From the NCBI GenBank assembly GCA_025617375.2, contig JAMYGW020000004.1, positions 496,001-560,000 on the forward strand: 64,000 nucleotides of DNA, written 5' to 3'. Source of the stretch: Acarospora socialis. Lineage: Eukaryota > Ascomycota > Lecanoromycetes > Acarosporales > Acarosporaceae. The notes under the pieces were generated by a model. That model saw nothing but the letters and a program-made list of their open reading frames with translations. It was not told where the DNA came from and ran no database searches. Position numbers and translations under genes: made by a program. Of the stretch, positions 44,741-55,559 are shown piece by piece (position 1 is the stretch's first letter; each line of letters starts with the position of its first letter).

Positions 44741-47082
44741 ATGGCATCCACCATCTCCAACAGTCTACAGAAAGCCCTCAATGTGAACGGATCCAGCTCG
44801 AACGCTAAACTGGCCGATTTGGCTAAAGATACTGTCTCCAGCGAAGAGAAGAATGCTAGGATCACCACCGACTTTGGCGTGAAAATAAGCAACACAGATC
44901 ACTGGCTTTCGGCCTCGAGTGATCAACGTCAAGGACCAGCGCTCCTGGAGGACTTTCATGGACGTGAGAAGGTAAGAAACTTGTGGACGAAGGTTCCTCG
45001 GACCGCTCTAATTGAACTTCAGATTCATCGCTTTGATCATGAACGAATTCCGGAACGGGTTGTCCATGCCCGTGGCGTCGGTGCATTCGGAACCTTCAAG
45101 CTCCTCGAGAGTGCCGAGGATGTCACCAAGGCTGGCGTCTTGACCGATACCTCCAGAACCACGCCCGTATTTGTACGGTTCTCGACCGTCCTTGGTAGCA
45201 GAGGCAGCGCCGATACTGTCCGAGATGTTCGAGGTTTCGCGATCAAATTCTACACTGAGGAAGGCAATTGGGATATAGTTGGCAACGACATCCCTGTCTT
45301 CTTTATACAGGACGCAATGAAGTTCCCAGACGTCAGTGAGTACTTTCTACGTCTTCATGCATTGGGCCACATATAGCTGATGCATATGCAGTCCATTCGG
45401 GGAAACCGGAGCCTCATACCGAGATGCCCCAGGCACAGACAGCTCACAACAACTTCTGGGACTTCCAATACCTTCACTCCGAAGCTACTCATATGTTTCT
45501 ATGGGCTATGTCTGACCGAGGCATTCCTCGGTCCTTACGTATGATTCAAGGCTTTGGCGTCAATACCTTCACGCTCGACAATGCAAAAGGCGAGAGGCAT
45601 TTCGTCAAATTCACTTGGACTCCACATCTGGGCGTTCATTCACTCGTCTGGGACGAGGCGCTGAAATTAAACGGTCAGGATCCAGACTACCACCGCAGGG
45701 ATTTGTATGATGCTATTGAGCTAGGAGCCTATCCCAAGTGGAAGTTTGGCATTCAGACTCTGAAAGAATCTCAGCAAGATGACTTCGACTTCGATATCCT
45801 GGATGCCACCAAGGTCTGGCCAGAAGAACTAGTGCCTATCCGTTATATCGGAGAGCTCGAGCTCAACCGCAATGTTGACGAGTTCTTCACGCAGACAGAG
45901 CAAGTTGCTTTCTGTACTAGCCATGTGGTGCCGGGCATTGGCTTCTCTGACGACCCACTTCTGCAAGGACGAAACTTCTCGTACTTTGACACCCAGCTGT
46001 CCAGGCTTGGGGTTAATTGGCAAGAGCTACCAATCAACCGACCTGTGTGCCCCGTCATGAATCACCATCGCGACGGTCAAGGTCGTCATAGGATATCGAA
46101 GGGCACTATCAACTACTGGCCCAACCGCCTGGAAGCTGTCCCGCCTGCTAAGCCTGCCGAGGGTGGATATGTGGATTGGCCCGAAAAGGTCGCCGGGATG
46201 AAGGCACGTCTGAAGAGCCAGAAGTTCAAGGACCATTACAGCCAGGCACACCTGTTCTACAACTCTATGGCGCCGCACGAAAAGGCTCACATCACTGCTG
46301 CCCTGGCCTTTGAACTCGACCACTGTGACGACCCTATCGTATTTGAGCGTATGGTCGAGCGTCTATGTGATATCGACCTTGACCTGGCAAAGGCCGTTGC
46401 CACCAAAGTTGGCGCACCAACTCCCCCTAAAGCTGGAGTGCCCAATCTCGGCAAGAAGGCACCCTCTCTAAGTCAGACCTCGAGCACCATCCAGCCTGAG
46501 AAGCCCACCATAGCAACTCGCCGTGTCGCGATCCTCATCGCAGATGGCTACGACCCCGTCGCTTACAATGGGGTTTTTGCTGCCCTCAAGACAGCGATGG
46601 CTGTCCCTGTCGTTTTCGGCCCGAGGAAACAGCCTGTCTTCGCGGCAGGAGAGGATCGTAACACCGGCAAAGGTACTCGGCCAGACCACCATTTCGAAGG
46701 CATGCGTTCGACGATGTTTGACGCCGTTTTCATCCCTGGCGGGCCTCATATTCAAACTCTAAAGAAAAATGGCCGCGTGGTACACTGGGTGCGGGAAACT
46801 TTCGGTCACTTGAAGACAATCGGTGCCAGTGGAGAAGGCGTTGAGCTCGTCAAACTGGCCTGCGATCTTCCAGGCATCACTTTCTCCACCGCTGACAGTC
46901 ACGACGTGGTTGAGAGCTACGGTGTTGTTACGACCGGTACGGTCAAGGCGGACGGTTTCAAGGATGCCCTCAACATGGTCAAGGGGGCGAAGGACTTTAT
47001 GGATGCCTTCACATACAACATCTCACTTCACCGGAATTACGAGAGAGAGATGGACGGATTGTCGGAAATGGTTGCTTTCTAA
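44741..47082 (+). CDS. Large-subunit catalase with C-terminal flavodoxin-like domain
   Basis: A clade 2 heme catalase that breaks down hydrogen peroxide. Three exons (44741-44971, 45023-45335, 45392-47082) give 744 residues, the size of large-subunit catalases. There is no signal peptide, so a cell-internal or spore type is likely. The catalytic His is in [13 protein letters not shown] (near residue 92) and the Asn in [40 protein letters not shown] and the heme-ligand Tyr in [15 protein letters not shown] are also present. The C-terminal part from about residue 590 ([20 protein letters not shown]) is the DJ-1/PfpI-like domain, where the nucleophile Cys is absent (GASGEGVEL), as normal in catalases. 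The first intron (51 nt) is a multiple of three with no stop; splicing it restores [16 protein letters not shown]. Confidence 0.96.
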
Positions 47083-47738
47083 GGATCCCACAGAATGCGG
47101 TCTCAACTAGCGGTTGAAATGTTCCCTTCTCTTCAATACAGATTGTCCATAACTAGGCGAAGAATATCTGATAACAACAGACACGCGAAAAGCTCCGGTG
47201 GTTAGTGTACGAAGTTGGAGACTTACACACCACCCTTAGTAGTTCTCGAGAAAACAATCAAATAACAATGTGCAATTTATCGATCCAAAACGACTGATAG
47301 TTGCATGAAGTTCTTCCTTGACCTATACCCTAATAGGTAGCTCAAGCCCATAGAGAAAAGACAAATTATACCCTGTCACTGATGTCGAGGGCCAGGCAGC
47401 TTTGATTTGAACATCCCCAATCAAATGACCACGTTTGATCACAAGCTGCTACTGCTCGTGAGGTTCTCTCCAATTGTGACACCTTCCAGAACACGATTAG
47501 ACTACGTTTATCCGAAGCCACACCTTCGGCGTTGTACCTTATAGTGGCGTTCAACCCTGCCATACTGCTCCCTCAGGGACGACGATACCTGTTAAAATCG
47601 ACCCCAGGCCGGAACTGTTACCTGAAATCTCCAGATTTCCGGAACGTTCGGCTTCAGGTGGCGGGAACCAGTGGATACCTTCACTGGCATGGATAGATCT
47701 CGCCAAGCCTTCTGACCATCAGGGTCTGAGTTTCAATG

Positions 47739-47746
47739 CACGTGGG
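47739..47746 (+). promoter_or_regulatory. Pho4/NUC-1-type E-box
   Basis: CACGTGGG is the high-affinity form of the yeast Pho4 site and contains the CACGTG core used by Neurospora NUC-1. It is 231 bp upstream of the acid phosphatase start. Control by phosphate starvation is inferred. Confidence 0.55.
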
Positions 47747-47881
47747 CACCCCGTGTGCTTTCAGGATGTCATCTCTTCCGAGGCTTTCAAGCTCGTATCT
47801 GTAAGTGGAGCCTCAGTGTACTACCTACTTTCTGTGAAGCTTTATTGCCGTGTCTTCCCTGTTAACAGTGGTTGGCATGCA

Positions 47882-47887
47882 TATAAG
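47882..47887 (+). promoter_or_regulatory. TATA-like box of the acid phosphatase gene
   Basis: TATAAG within GCATATAAGACC, 95 bp upstream of the start codon; position and form fit a TATA element. Confidence 0.45.
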
Positions 47888-47976
47888 ACCAGCTTTACTC
47901 TTTCAAACCCTTCACGGCGAGGGTTCATTTTTCTTGGAGCTCACAACATAATAGTCTGATCTTGATCATTATCACC

Positions 47977-49444
47977 ATGATCCTCTCTACTCTCGGTGTT
48001 TCTGCCTTTGCACTTGCTAGACTTGTTGCGGGGCAAAACACTGCTACCGCAGCTTCAGATGTTGCAAAAGCGGCAGCGACTGCCAAGACCGAAAGCCCTA
48101 CCAGCAATGTCCCAGGCAAAGCCTTTGACCGCTTCGTCGTCATCTGGCTGGAGAACACAGATTACAGCGCGGCGGCAGCAGATCGTACGGCTCTTTCTGA
48201 GTACCTCTTACCTCGTTAGACTAATATTGTTATAGCGAATCTGGCTTGGCTTGCCAAGAAGGGCATTACCCTCACCGAATCCTTTGCTGTAACTCATCCA
48301 TCGTGAGAAACCCTCAATGACTATGCTGCCTTTGAGGTGTTGGCCAACGTCTTTAATGACAGTGAGCCGAACTACGTCGCTGCAGTCGGCGGCGACTACT
48401 TCGGAATGAACAACGACGCCTTCCATGCTGTTCCGTCCAATGTCTCGACCGTGATCGATTTGCTGGAAGACAAAGGGATCAGCTGGAGCGAGTATCAGGA
48501 AGACATGCCCTATTCCGGCTTTGAGGGCTTTGCCTGGGTCAATCAGAAAACTGGCAAGCAAGATTACGTCAGGAAGCACAAGTGGGTTGACCTTCATTAG
48601 TTATGGCAACACGTTGGAGACTTATTTGTGTCGTCTAGCCCCGCGATTATCTACGATTCTGTGACCGACAAGCCTGAACGCCTGGCTAAGATTAAGAATT
48701 TTACGCTGTTCTATGATGATTTGAAGAACGATAAGCTGCCGCAATGGTTCTTCATAACGCCCAATATGAGTGAGCTTACAACAAACGTTCCTACATTGAT
48801 ACATGGCTGACATGCCCATAGCCAACGACGGACACGATACTTCAGTTACTGTTGCCGGTCAATGGGCCCGTAATTTTCTTACGCCGCTCTTGACAGACAA
48901 GAATTTTATGAAGAATACCTGCGTACTGCTCAGTAAGTACTTCAGAGCTTGATATTTGATAACGTCCTCTAAATGTACACCAGCATTCGACGAGAATGAG
49001 GAGTACGCGCAGCAAAACCGAGTTTTCTCAATCCTGCTAGGAGATGCGATCCCCCAGGAACTCGTCGGCACCACGGACAACAACTTCTACGACCACTACT
49101 CCGAGCTCTCCACCGTCGAAGCCAATTGGGATCTTCACACTCTCGGCCGTTGGGACGTCGGCGCCAACGTGTACTCCTTCGTCGCCGCGAAGACGGGCGA
49201 TCGGATCCGGAAGTGGGAGAATCCTCCGCTGGATCAAACGTATCTCAATTCGTCCTACCCCGGCATCTTCAACAACAAGCAATACGCGCCACTACCGGTG
49301 CCGGACTCTCATTCGTGCCAGAACGGCAGGACCACGTTGCCGGCTATCAAGGAGACTTGGGGCAGTCTGCAGGATAGGAGCTGTTATCATGGCCAACTGG
49401 AAATTCCGAGTGGCATGAACCCGCCTGTTTGCCCTACCGATTGA
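47977..49444 (+). CDS. Phosphate-repressible acid phosphatase
   Basis: A secreted phosphoesterase (alkaline-phosphatase-like fold, PF04185 group) that frees phosphate from organic esters outside the cell. Six exons (47977-48184, 48236-48302, 48363-48581, 48639-48769, 48822-48932, 48984-49444) give 398 residues. All apparent stops between pieces fall inside introns with normal borders, so the gene is intact. The signal peptide is about residues 1-20 (LGVSAFALARLVAGQ). Blocks include FVVIWLENTDYSAAAADPNL, AVTHPSEPNYVAAVGGDYFG, LEDKGISWSEYQEDMPYSGF, GHDTSVTVAGQWARNFL, LLTFDENEEYA and NFYDHYSELSTVEANWDLHT. The start is the first ATG; an in-frame upstream extension lacks one. An E-box upstream suggests phosphate control. 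Confidence 0.94.
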
Positions 49445-51805
49445 CTCGCAGGTTCTTGAGGCTGATGTCTCTGATGGTGCTATCTATGCGGCCTTGCCGA
49501 TGTTATCATTGTACATATACTGCATGACGTAGATCAGTTATATTTCCCACAAGTGAACTTAACAATCCGAGACAACCCCACAAATAGATCCCTTCTGCCT
49601 GTACGTCAAGCGTGCCTGACAGCTTCCGAAAGGTATCAGTGTGCTTCCAGGGATTGATATGTACAGTAATCCGAAAGCGTGATGTTAAATTGCTTCGTTA
49701 TCGAAACCTTGCCTGCAGCCACGAGAAGATCATGGTCACCCGTTCGGTGACATGCATGACCGAACCGGGGGCGAAGTAAGGTCCAGTTAGGGCAGGGATT
49801 TGGCGGACGCCGATCCGCTTCTTGTGCCAACCAAAACACACCACACCGTCAGCTCGCCACGTTTGCCCCGTTTCGGCAGCGTCGAAGACATGGTCACAGT
49901 ACCTAGTGTAAATGGACTTCATCAACTTACTTTACCAACCGGATTTTGCATCGTAAGATGAAGGTTACTACGGAGTACCTTACTAACAGGCGAACTTACC
50001 TTACTCTACCTGACAGTGAACTAAACCCGCGCCATCGCGGCCATATCCGTCTCCGGCCGCTAGTTATACCAAGCGACTTTCGCGGACGCCAAATCCAATC
50101 GATAACGAACGCGCCAATCCCCCCACCTCTGATCTTTCACTTTTGGGGCCCAACACTGACTCCGCAATCCCACGTCAGAAACACGACGGCTTGGGATGTC
50201 AGGGACACGGCAACACGCGGGATGAGTTATGTAACAGGTATCATTGGGGTTCTGGTTTACGGTTTGGGTTGTTGGTGTGCTGCGAGTTTCATAGAGGGCG
50301 AGTGTGGCGTGTGCACAAGGGGGAGTTGTGCTCGGTAGTTTGTGCAACGGGTTGATCGTTGTTTGATCTGAGTCAGGATGGGGATTGAGGTGCGCATACC
50401 AGGCAAGGTAGGTGTCTTACAGAGAGTCTGGATCGGAGTGCTTTGCGAATGGGTGAACTTCGATGGAGTATACTGACGGTGCTATCGATAGTGCATTTTG
50501 ATATGTTGCTCTGGTATGTGATCGATAGACTGGTGGACTTTTTCTTGGGATTTATTGCCGCATTATATAGAGAATCGCCTTCGGCAGAGACATACGAAAA
50601 GTGGCTGGCTAGGCCCGTCTATCCGCTGGGCGCAAATACGACTTAACTACCTTACCTTATTATTCAGGCGGCGCTGCGTCCGAAGAATGCCTTAGCTGTG
50701 GCCCGGCGTTTGATCACTAAGGGCTGGGCAAAGCTACAGAAACAACATAGGACTAACTCGACTGTCGCAGTGAACTTCGCTGCATTGCTCCTTCGTTGCT
50801 TCGCTGCTGCTTCGCTGCACGGGTGACTTGAGAGGTCAAGTGCAAGTACTTTCAACTGGTACAGCAGATGCACGAGGCTGACGCGAGAAAAAGACCTGGG
50901 ACAAAGAACGAGACTGGCAGTTGAGGTGCATAAGCAAGGCGTAAATTTGTTCAGTCTATGAGACATCGGCGCTCCCCACCATCACGGAGGGGAGGGAGGG
51001 AGTGAGTTCAGTCGATGACCCTTGCTGTGGCCGGACCCCATTCTAATCTAGGTAGGTATCTTTCGTTCGTTAAGGGACCGTCGGTTTGGTAAGTTATATG
51101 GGGGTGTCTGTCTGCGCTTATATCTTCCCTCGCAGCTGCTTCTACTATATTTGACTGTTTGTTACTTCATTGTCCTCGTCGATTTCGAAGGCACGACTGT
51201 GGGGATTAACTTACCCATTTGGTCGAGCCCTCAGCACCGCTCGTGCTGGCCCTTCAGATGCAGAGTAAGGTAAGCCAGGAAGTTGTACTCTACGGATGCT
51301 CGCTTTGGGGAACCAATCAATAATAATCAGTGAACTTCAAACACCTTGCAGTACCTTAGGTACAAGTACCTTATGTGTAAGAAGGTGTGCACCAAGCCAC
51401 AGCTGGACATGTACCGTAATTGTAGGTAGTAAAGTATTAAGGTAGGTACCACAAACAACTCCACAAGGTTCCGTGTGTCTGCTCCGCTGCATCCCATTGT
51501 GCTCTGATCCCGCGCCTTGCCCGCCAGCACTTCCTTCCCCATTCTTCACCATTCACCACCAGCTTCTCCCGCAACACTCGCACCTACCTACCTCGATAAC
51601 ACCAAACTCGCTATTCACAGCAGCTTCGAATAACACTGGTAGCATTTATTCACAACAATCGTCCGACAAATGGAACCCAACTTTCTTCTCTCTTCCATAC
51701 TGCTGCGGTACCTGAGCTGTTCCAACGTCATCACCAACTTTTACTACTTCCACTCAGATACTTAACAAGACTTCTACTTCACACCTTGAAGAACATCTCG
51801 AGAAA
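49445..51805. other. 2.4-kb intergenic region, no firm gene
   Basis: No family-level coding sequence was found apart from a weak candidate small ORF at 50449-50646. Short words of the AGGTACCTTAGGTAC type cluster near 51350-51450. The 300 bases before the ELL start are rich in C/T and ACC, consistent with a promoter and leader. Confidence 0.45.
50449..50646 (+). CDS. Candidate small membrane ORF
   Basis: An ATG-started frame of 65 codons whose first half is hydrophobic and could span a membrane (VLSIVHFDMLLWYVIDRLVD, then FFLGFIAALY), followed by a polar tail with ESPSAETYEKWLARPVYPLG. I do not recognise a family, and chance is a fair alternative. It stands alone in a long intergenic region. 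It could be a small protein, a last exon or noise. Confidence 0.2.
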   Translation: MGELRWSILTVLSIVHFDMLLWYVIDRLVDFFLGFIAALYRESPSAETYEKWLARPVYPLGANTT

Positions 51806-53909
51806 ATGCCTGCCAACATGAAACCCGTGGTTGTGCCCAAGACCGGACTGGCTTTGGTCAGATCTGCGAATGTCACCGCCGACACCCCCACACGGAAGCC
51901 TACCCAGGTCATTAAGATCACCTTTCCGGATAATACGATCAAGGAGCTTGTGAAGAACATCCGCAATGGTGGGAAGGGCACTAAGCTGTCTTTTGGAAAG
52001 ACACCGGTATGTTGTTGCTCACAATTGCCTGCTGAGTTATGTTCCCGATGCTAAGTCGAGTTCATCAGACACTCTACTACGGGAACCAGACCAAACGTCT
52101 CACGTCCAAACGTGAGCATGCCACACACGAGCTCTACCGTGCCTCGACCGGCGACAAAGATAAGCTTGCATTGGCCGGTGTCGTCAGTCACAAGCTGGAG
52201 GTCATGAAGGCGGAGAAGACCATCGTGCGCACCGATGCTGCATTGCTCGCTCTACAAAATACCTTGGCTGCACATAACAAGCAGAAAGAGTCAAAGAAGT
52301 AAGTAGAAGTCCTGATGCTTGTTATTGCTCGTCGTTGGATCTCTTGCTCATCGTCTCTGTAATTAGGACGCTGTTGGTTGATAGCTCCAAGCTGCCTCCC
52401 GCCAAGGGTGCCAAACGACCCGTTTCGAAGACAAAACCCTCCTTGCCGTTCCTGAAGAACAATCGTTCTCGCATCCTCAACAACGGTACCACTCGATCGG
52501 TGCCAACCAGTCCTCCGGTTGGAATCTCTACTGCTTCAACTCGCCTTGCAAGCACGCTTCCACCCACTTCCGCCCCTGCTCAGCCAGATCAGAAGTCGGC
52601 CAAATTGGAAGCTTTACGTACACCCTTAACACACTTGCTGGCCATCCGCCCCGTATCAGAAAAGTTTCTCGCTCAAAAGACTCGGAGTACGGCGAAGGAG
52701 TGTTTGGCACTCCTGCACAAAGTCGGTAGGAAATGGAGACTGGACGCGTCCAAATGGGAACTCTCGGACAGAGGATACAAGACCCTCGACCTCTGGAAGT
52801 TCCGCTATCCTTCGCAGGACGACCGCCAAATGGCAATTGATAACGCAGTCAAAGCTTTCGACCGACTACGACTCTCACGCAGTGATAAGTTATGGGACTC
52901 CCTACTGCCCGTCAAGGAACGCAACAAAGGAAAATGTATCTCCAAACTGAATCTTCATTCCGGTCCTATTCAGAGAAGTGCCACACCACGCATCAACGTT
53001 GAACAACACAAGGAAGGAACCGTCAGTGGGAGCAGTACCAGCAACGAGAGTGACGGTCGAAAAGATGCGCTTGTGCCTCATGGTGTCGAGACTATGGTCA
53101 GATCCAAGTCACAGGATCCTATCAAGAAGACCAAAATCAGCGAGAGAGAGGCTCAGTCCAAGCGTCTGCTGTCGAAGGATCCGAAACGGGCAACACTAGC
53201 ATCCAAGGCGAAAGAGAGGAAGCCGGCACCGAAGAAAGACGCCAGTACAACAAACACCAAAATAAAATCCGCGGAGTTCGTCCGAGACTCCGATGAGGAG
53301 ACCTCTCCAATGGACGGTGTTGTGTACACCGGCAAACCCTCCCAGCCACAGAACCCTCCGCAAAAGGCAAAGCCAGCAAACAGCGTGACCATTCCTCCAC
53401 GCAAAACCACCACCTCTACCGCCCCCCAGAAACCGTCACCACTGGGGTGCTCTCCGCCGACCAACGCCTCCGACTTCGAGAACGAAGTCGGATCCTCCTC
53501 CTCCACCACCACCGCCGCCACCAACACCACTGCCGCCACCTCCTCCACCTCCGCCACCACCATCACCACCACCACGGCCCAAAGGTCACAGGGCCCCTCG
53601 CTGAAGCGAAAGGCCGACGCTCTCGGCGGCAACGCCGAGGCGATCACCATGGCCTCGAACAAGAGGCACCAAGCCTCCTCTCCGGCCATCACCCCCCCAT
53701 CGTCGGAGAGCAGCGGGGGGTCCCGAACCCCGAGCCAGGAGGTCCTCCTCCTGGCCCGGCGGTTCAAATCGTACTACGCCAAGTACGAGAAGTTGTACCG
53801 GGAGGTGGCCAACTCCCCTTCGTCGCCGCCAGAGCACGTCAAGAAGGTTATGGATATGCATAACCGCCTGGCGGCGATGAAGGCGGAGATCGAGCGGGCC
53901 GCCGCTTGA
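51806..53909 (+). CDS. RNA polymerase II elongation factor ELL
   Basis: Fungal ELL protein, which suppresses pausing of RNA polymerase II. Three exons (51806-52006, 52069-52298, 52367-53909) give 657 residues. The N-terminal ELL domain has IKITFPDNTIKELVKNIRNG and GKGTKLSFGKTPTLYYGNQT, with a winged-helix-like part near residues 215-290 (LLAIRPVSEKFLAQKTRSTA, then CLALLHKVGRKWRLDASKWE). The middle is basic and Ser/Thr-rich, with a run of Thr/Ala/Ser around residues 515-545 encoded by ACC-type repeats. The C-terminal occludin/ELL domain is LLLARRFKSYYAKYEKLYRE, then HVKKVMDMHNRLAAMKAEIE. The GC-rich 3' third shows stronger G/C in third positions than the 5' part. Confidence 0.88.
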
Positions 53910-54326
53910 GGGCGCACGTCCCGGGACGACGCCTCGTACTTGGCGTAGGGGGGGGGGAGTAGAGTCTGGCTTGGTTTCTTCCTTTTTAATTGTAGCGTTA
54001 CTATGCATTTATGGGGCATCCGGGGGGTCTATGGGAGGATATCTATGACGGTTATGATGGCATGGGTTAGCGGGTAGCATAGCATCAGTGTATTTTACAA
54101 AACAGGACTTGATCAACGAAGATACATTTAGAACGATATCGTAGTGTTCCACAGTTATGCATGTCTTTTGGTACCTGAAAACTGAGACAGGGGATTCCTA
54201 TAGGAGCGGCTGGCGATCGCCCCGAAATGTCGAAAGACGTCATCACCGCTGTCATTGATTCCTTAGCGTCCCGCAGCCCTACAGCTAGATATCTCAATCG
54301 TGAATGCATAGTTTCTCAAGACTCGA
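53910..54326. other. Intergenic, no gene seen
   Basis: Between the ELL and DUF2237 genes. A run of nine G residues (about 53949-53957) lies just past the ELL stop. Confidence 0.5.
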
Positions 54327-55312
54327 ATGAGAGTTGCTCACACGATATTCACATTTCTCGGCGTCCTACTCCCAGCCCTACTCGCCGTATACCTCTACGC
54401 AGCAGTCGCCAACAATAAAACACACAAAATGGCGACCAAACCTTCCATGTTCAATTCCAATGGTACCGTTCCCTCCTGAAACTCACCTTCTCTGACAAGT
54501 CGTCCCGATTCATTTCCGGGAGGCGGGAACGGGAGAACAAGAAGTGGATGTTGGCTGACATCTACGGAATCGGATGTGATGCGAACAGTCTACAAGAAAC
54601 CGCTCGCCCTCTTCTCGCAGAAACCGATGACGGGCTTCTACCGCGACGGCTACTGCCGCACCGGCGCCGAGGATGGCGGCAACCATGCCGTTGCCGGTTC
54701 GTTCTTCTTTCCTCTTCTTTTCTTTTGCCGACTGGGTCCGAGTGCAAATCTCCGTCCTACTTGAGAACGGGAGTGGGCACGGAACGGGAGTGGGCACGGA
54801 ACGGGAGTGGGCACGGGGAAGGAATAGGTTGAATTAATGTGCTTGGCTGACGGCGTGCGGTTTTTGGGGGGTGAATAGCGGTAGTGACGGACGAGTTCCT
54901 TGACTTTTCCGCCTCGAGGGGGAACGATTTGCGGAAGATCGGCTTGACGGGCGGGTGTAAGTGGTGTCTGTGCACGTCGAGGTGGAAGGAGGCGTTGGAT
55001 GCGAGGAAGGGGGACGATGATCCGGTTGTGCCGAAGTACGTTGGCTCTTATCCCTATCTCGTTTTCTTGAGTGTGGATGTTGTTTTTAGAGGCATGTTTC
55101 TTGGGAGATGTTTAGTGAGCGGATCGATTGATTGACGGCTGATCTGGGATTGATGTAGGGTGTTTCTGCATGCGACGGATGAGAGCGCATTGAAGACTGT
55201 GGCGATGGAGGATCTGAAGAAGTTTGCGGCGGAGGGGGAGGCGTCAAATGCGTCGACTACAGCGCAGACACCGAGTGGGAAGCCGGGCGCTATGGTTAGG
55301 GAGACGCATTAG
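54327..55312 (+). CDS. DUF2237-family protein
   Basis: A member of a small family shared with bacteria; function not known. Four exons (54327-54462, 54589-54696, 54885-55035, 55159-55312) give 182 residues. From the long start it has an N-terminal hydrophobic segment (TIFTFLGVLLPALLAVYLYA) that could anchor it in a membrane. Starting instead at the in-frame ATG at 54429 gives a soluble 148-residue form. The family core is MTGFYRDGYCRTGAEDGGNH, then FLDFSASRGNDLRKIG, CKWCLCTSRWKEALDA and VFLHATDESALKTVAMEDLK. Cys residues in YCRTG and CKWCLC are conserved in the family and may bind metal. Intron 1 is 126 nt with donor GTACCG; intron 2 (188 nt) holds a 17-bp triple tandem repeat. Confidence 0.85.
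54767..54817. repeat. 17-bp tandem repeat, three copies, in an intron
   Basis: The unit ACGGGAGTGGGCACGGA occurs at 54767-54783, 54784-54800 and 54801-54817 (last base differs). It lies inside the second intron of the DUF2237 gene. Confidence 0.9.
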
Positions 55313-55559
55313 GGCGTTGGCTGTGAAGGGGAGTAATGGGAGGGGTCATTGGTGTAGATTAGAAGATCTGTCAAGGTTGAGAAATGATGAACTACTGAGG
55401 ATTCCCCACAGATCATGTAGCTCTATCTTAGGTACCCCTGCTCATTCTTCGCTTCGGCCGAGATTATGACGTCCATAAGCTAGCTTGATTTGGTCAATAT
55501 CAACTTTCTGAAGCCTTCACAAGTATCTGAACAACTCAACGACCTCATTGCGATTCAAA

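Larger units (their letters stand above)
47083..47976. promoter_or_regulatory. Intergenic region with acid phosphatase promoter
   Basis: No gene is seen. The right half is the promoter of the acid phosphatase gene and has CACGTGGG at 47739-47746 and TATAAG at 47882-47887. Confidence 0.5.

Noticed and set aside
32120-47082. Oxidase, reductase and catalase genes as a metabolic cluster
   Set aside because: They are mixed with housekeeping genes (eL31, CHK1, E2), and no core biosynthetic enzyme is present.
48185-48983. In-frame stops in the acid phosphatase gene, first read as a pseudogene
   Set aside because: Every stop lies in a segment with a GT donor and AG acceptor, and splicing restores the full family sequence in frame.
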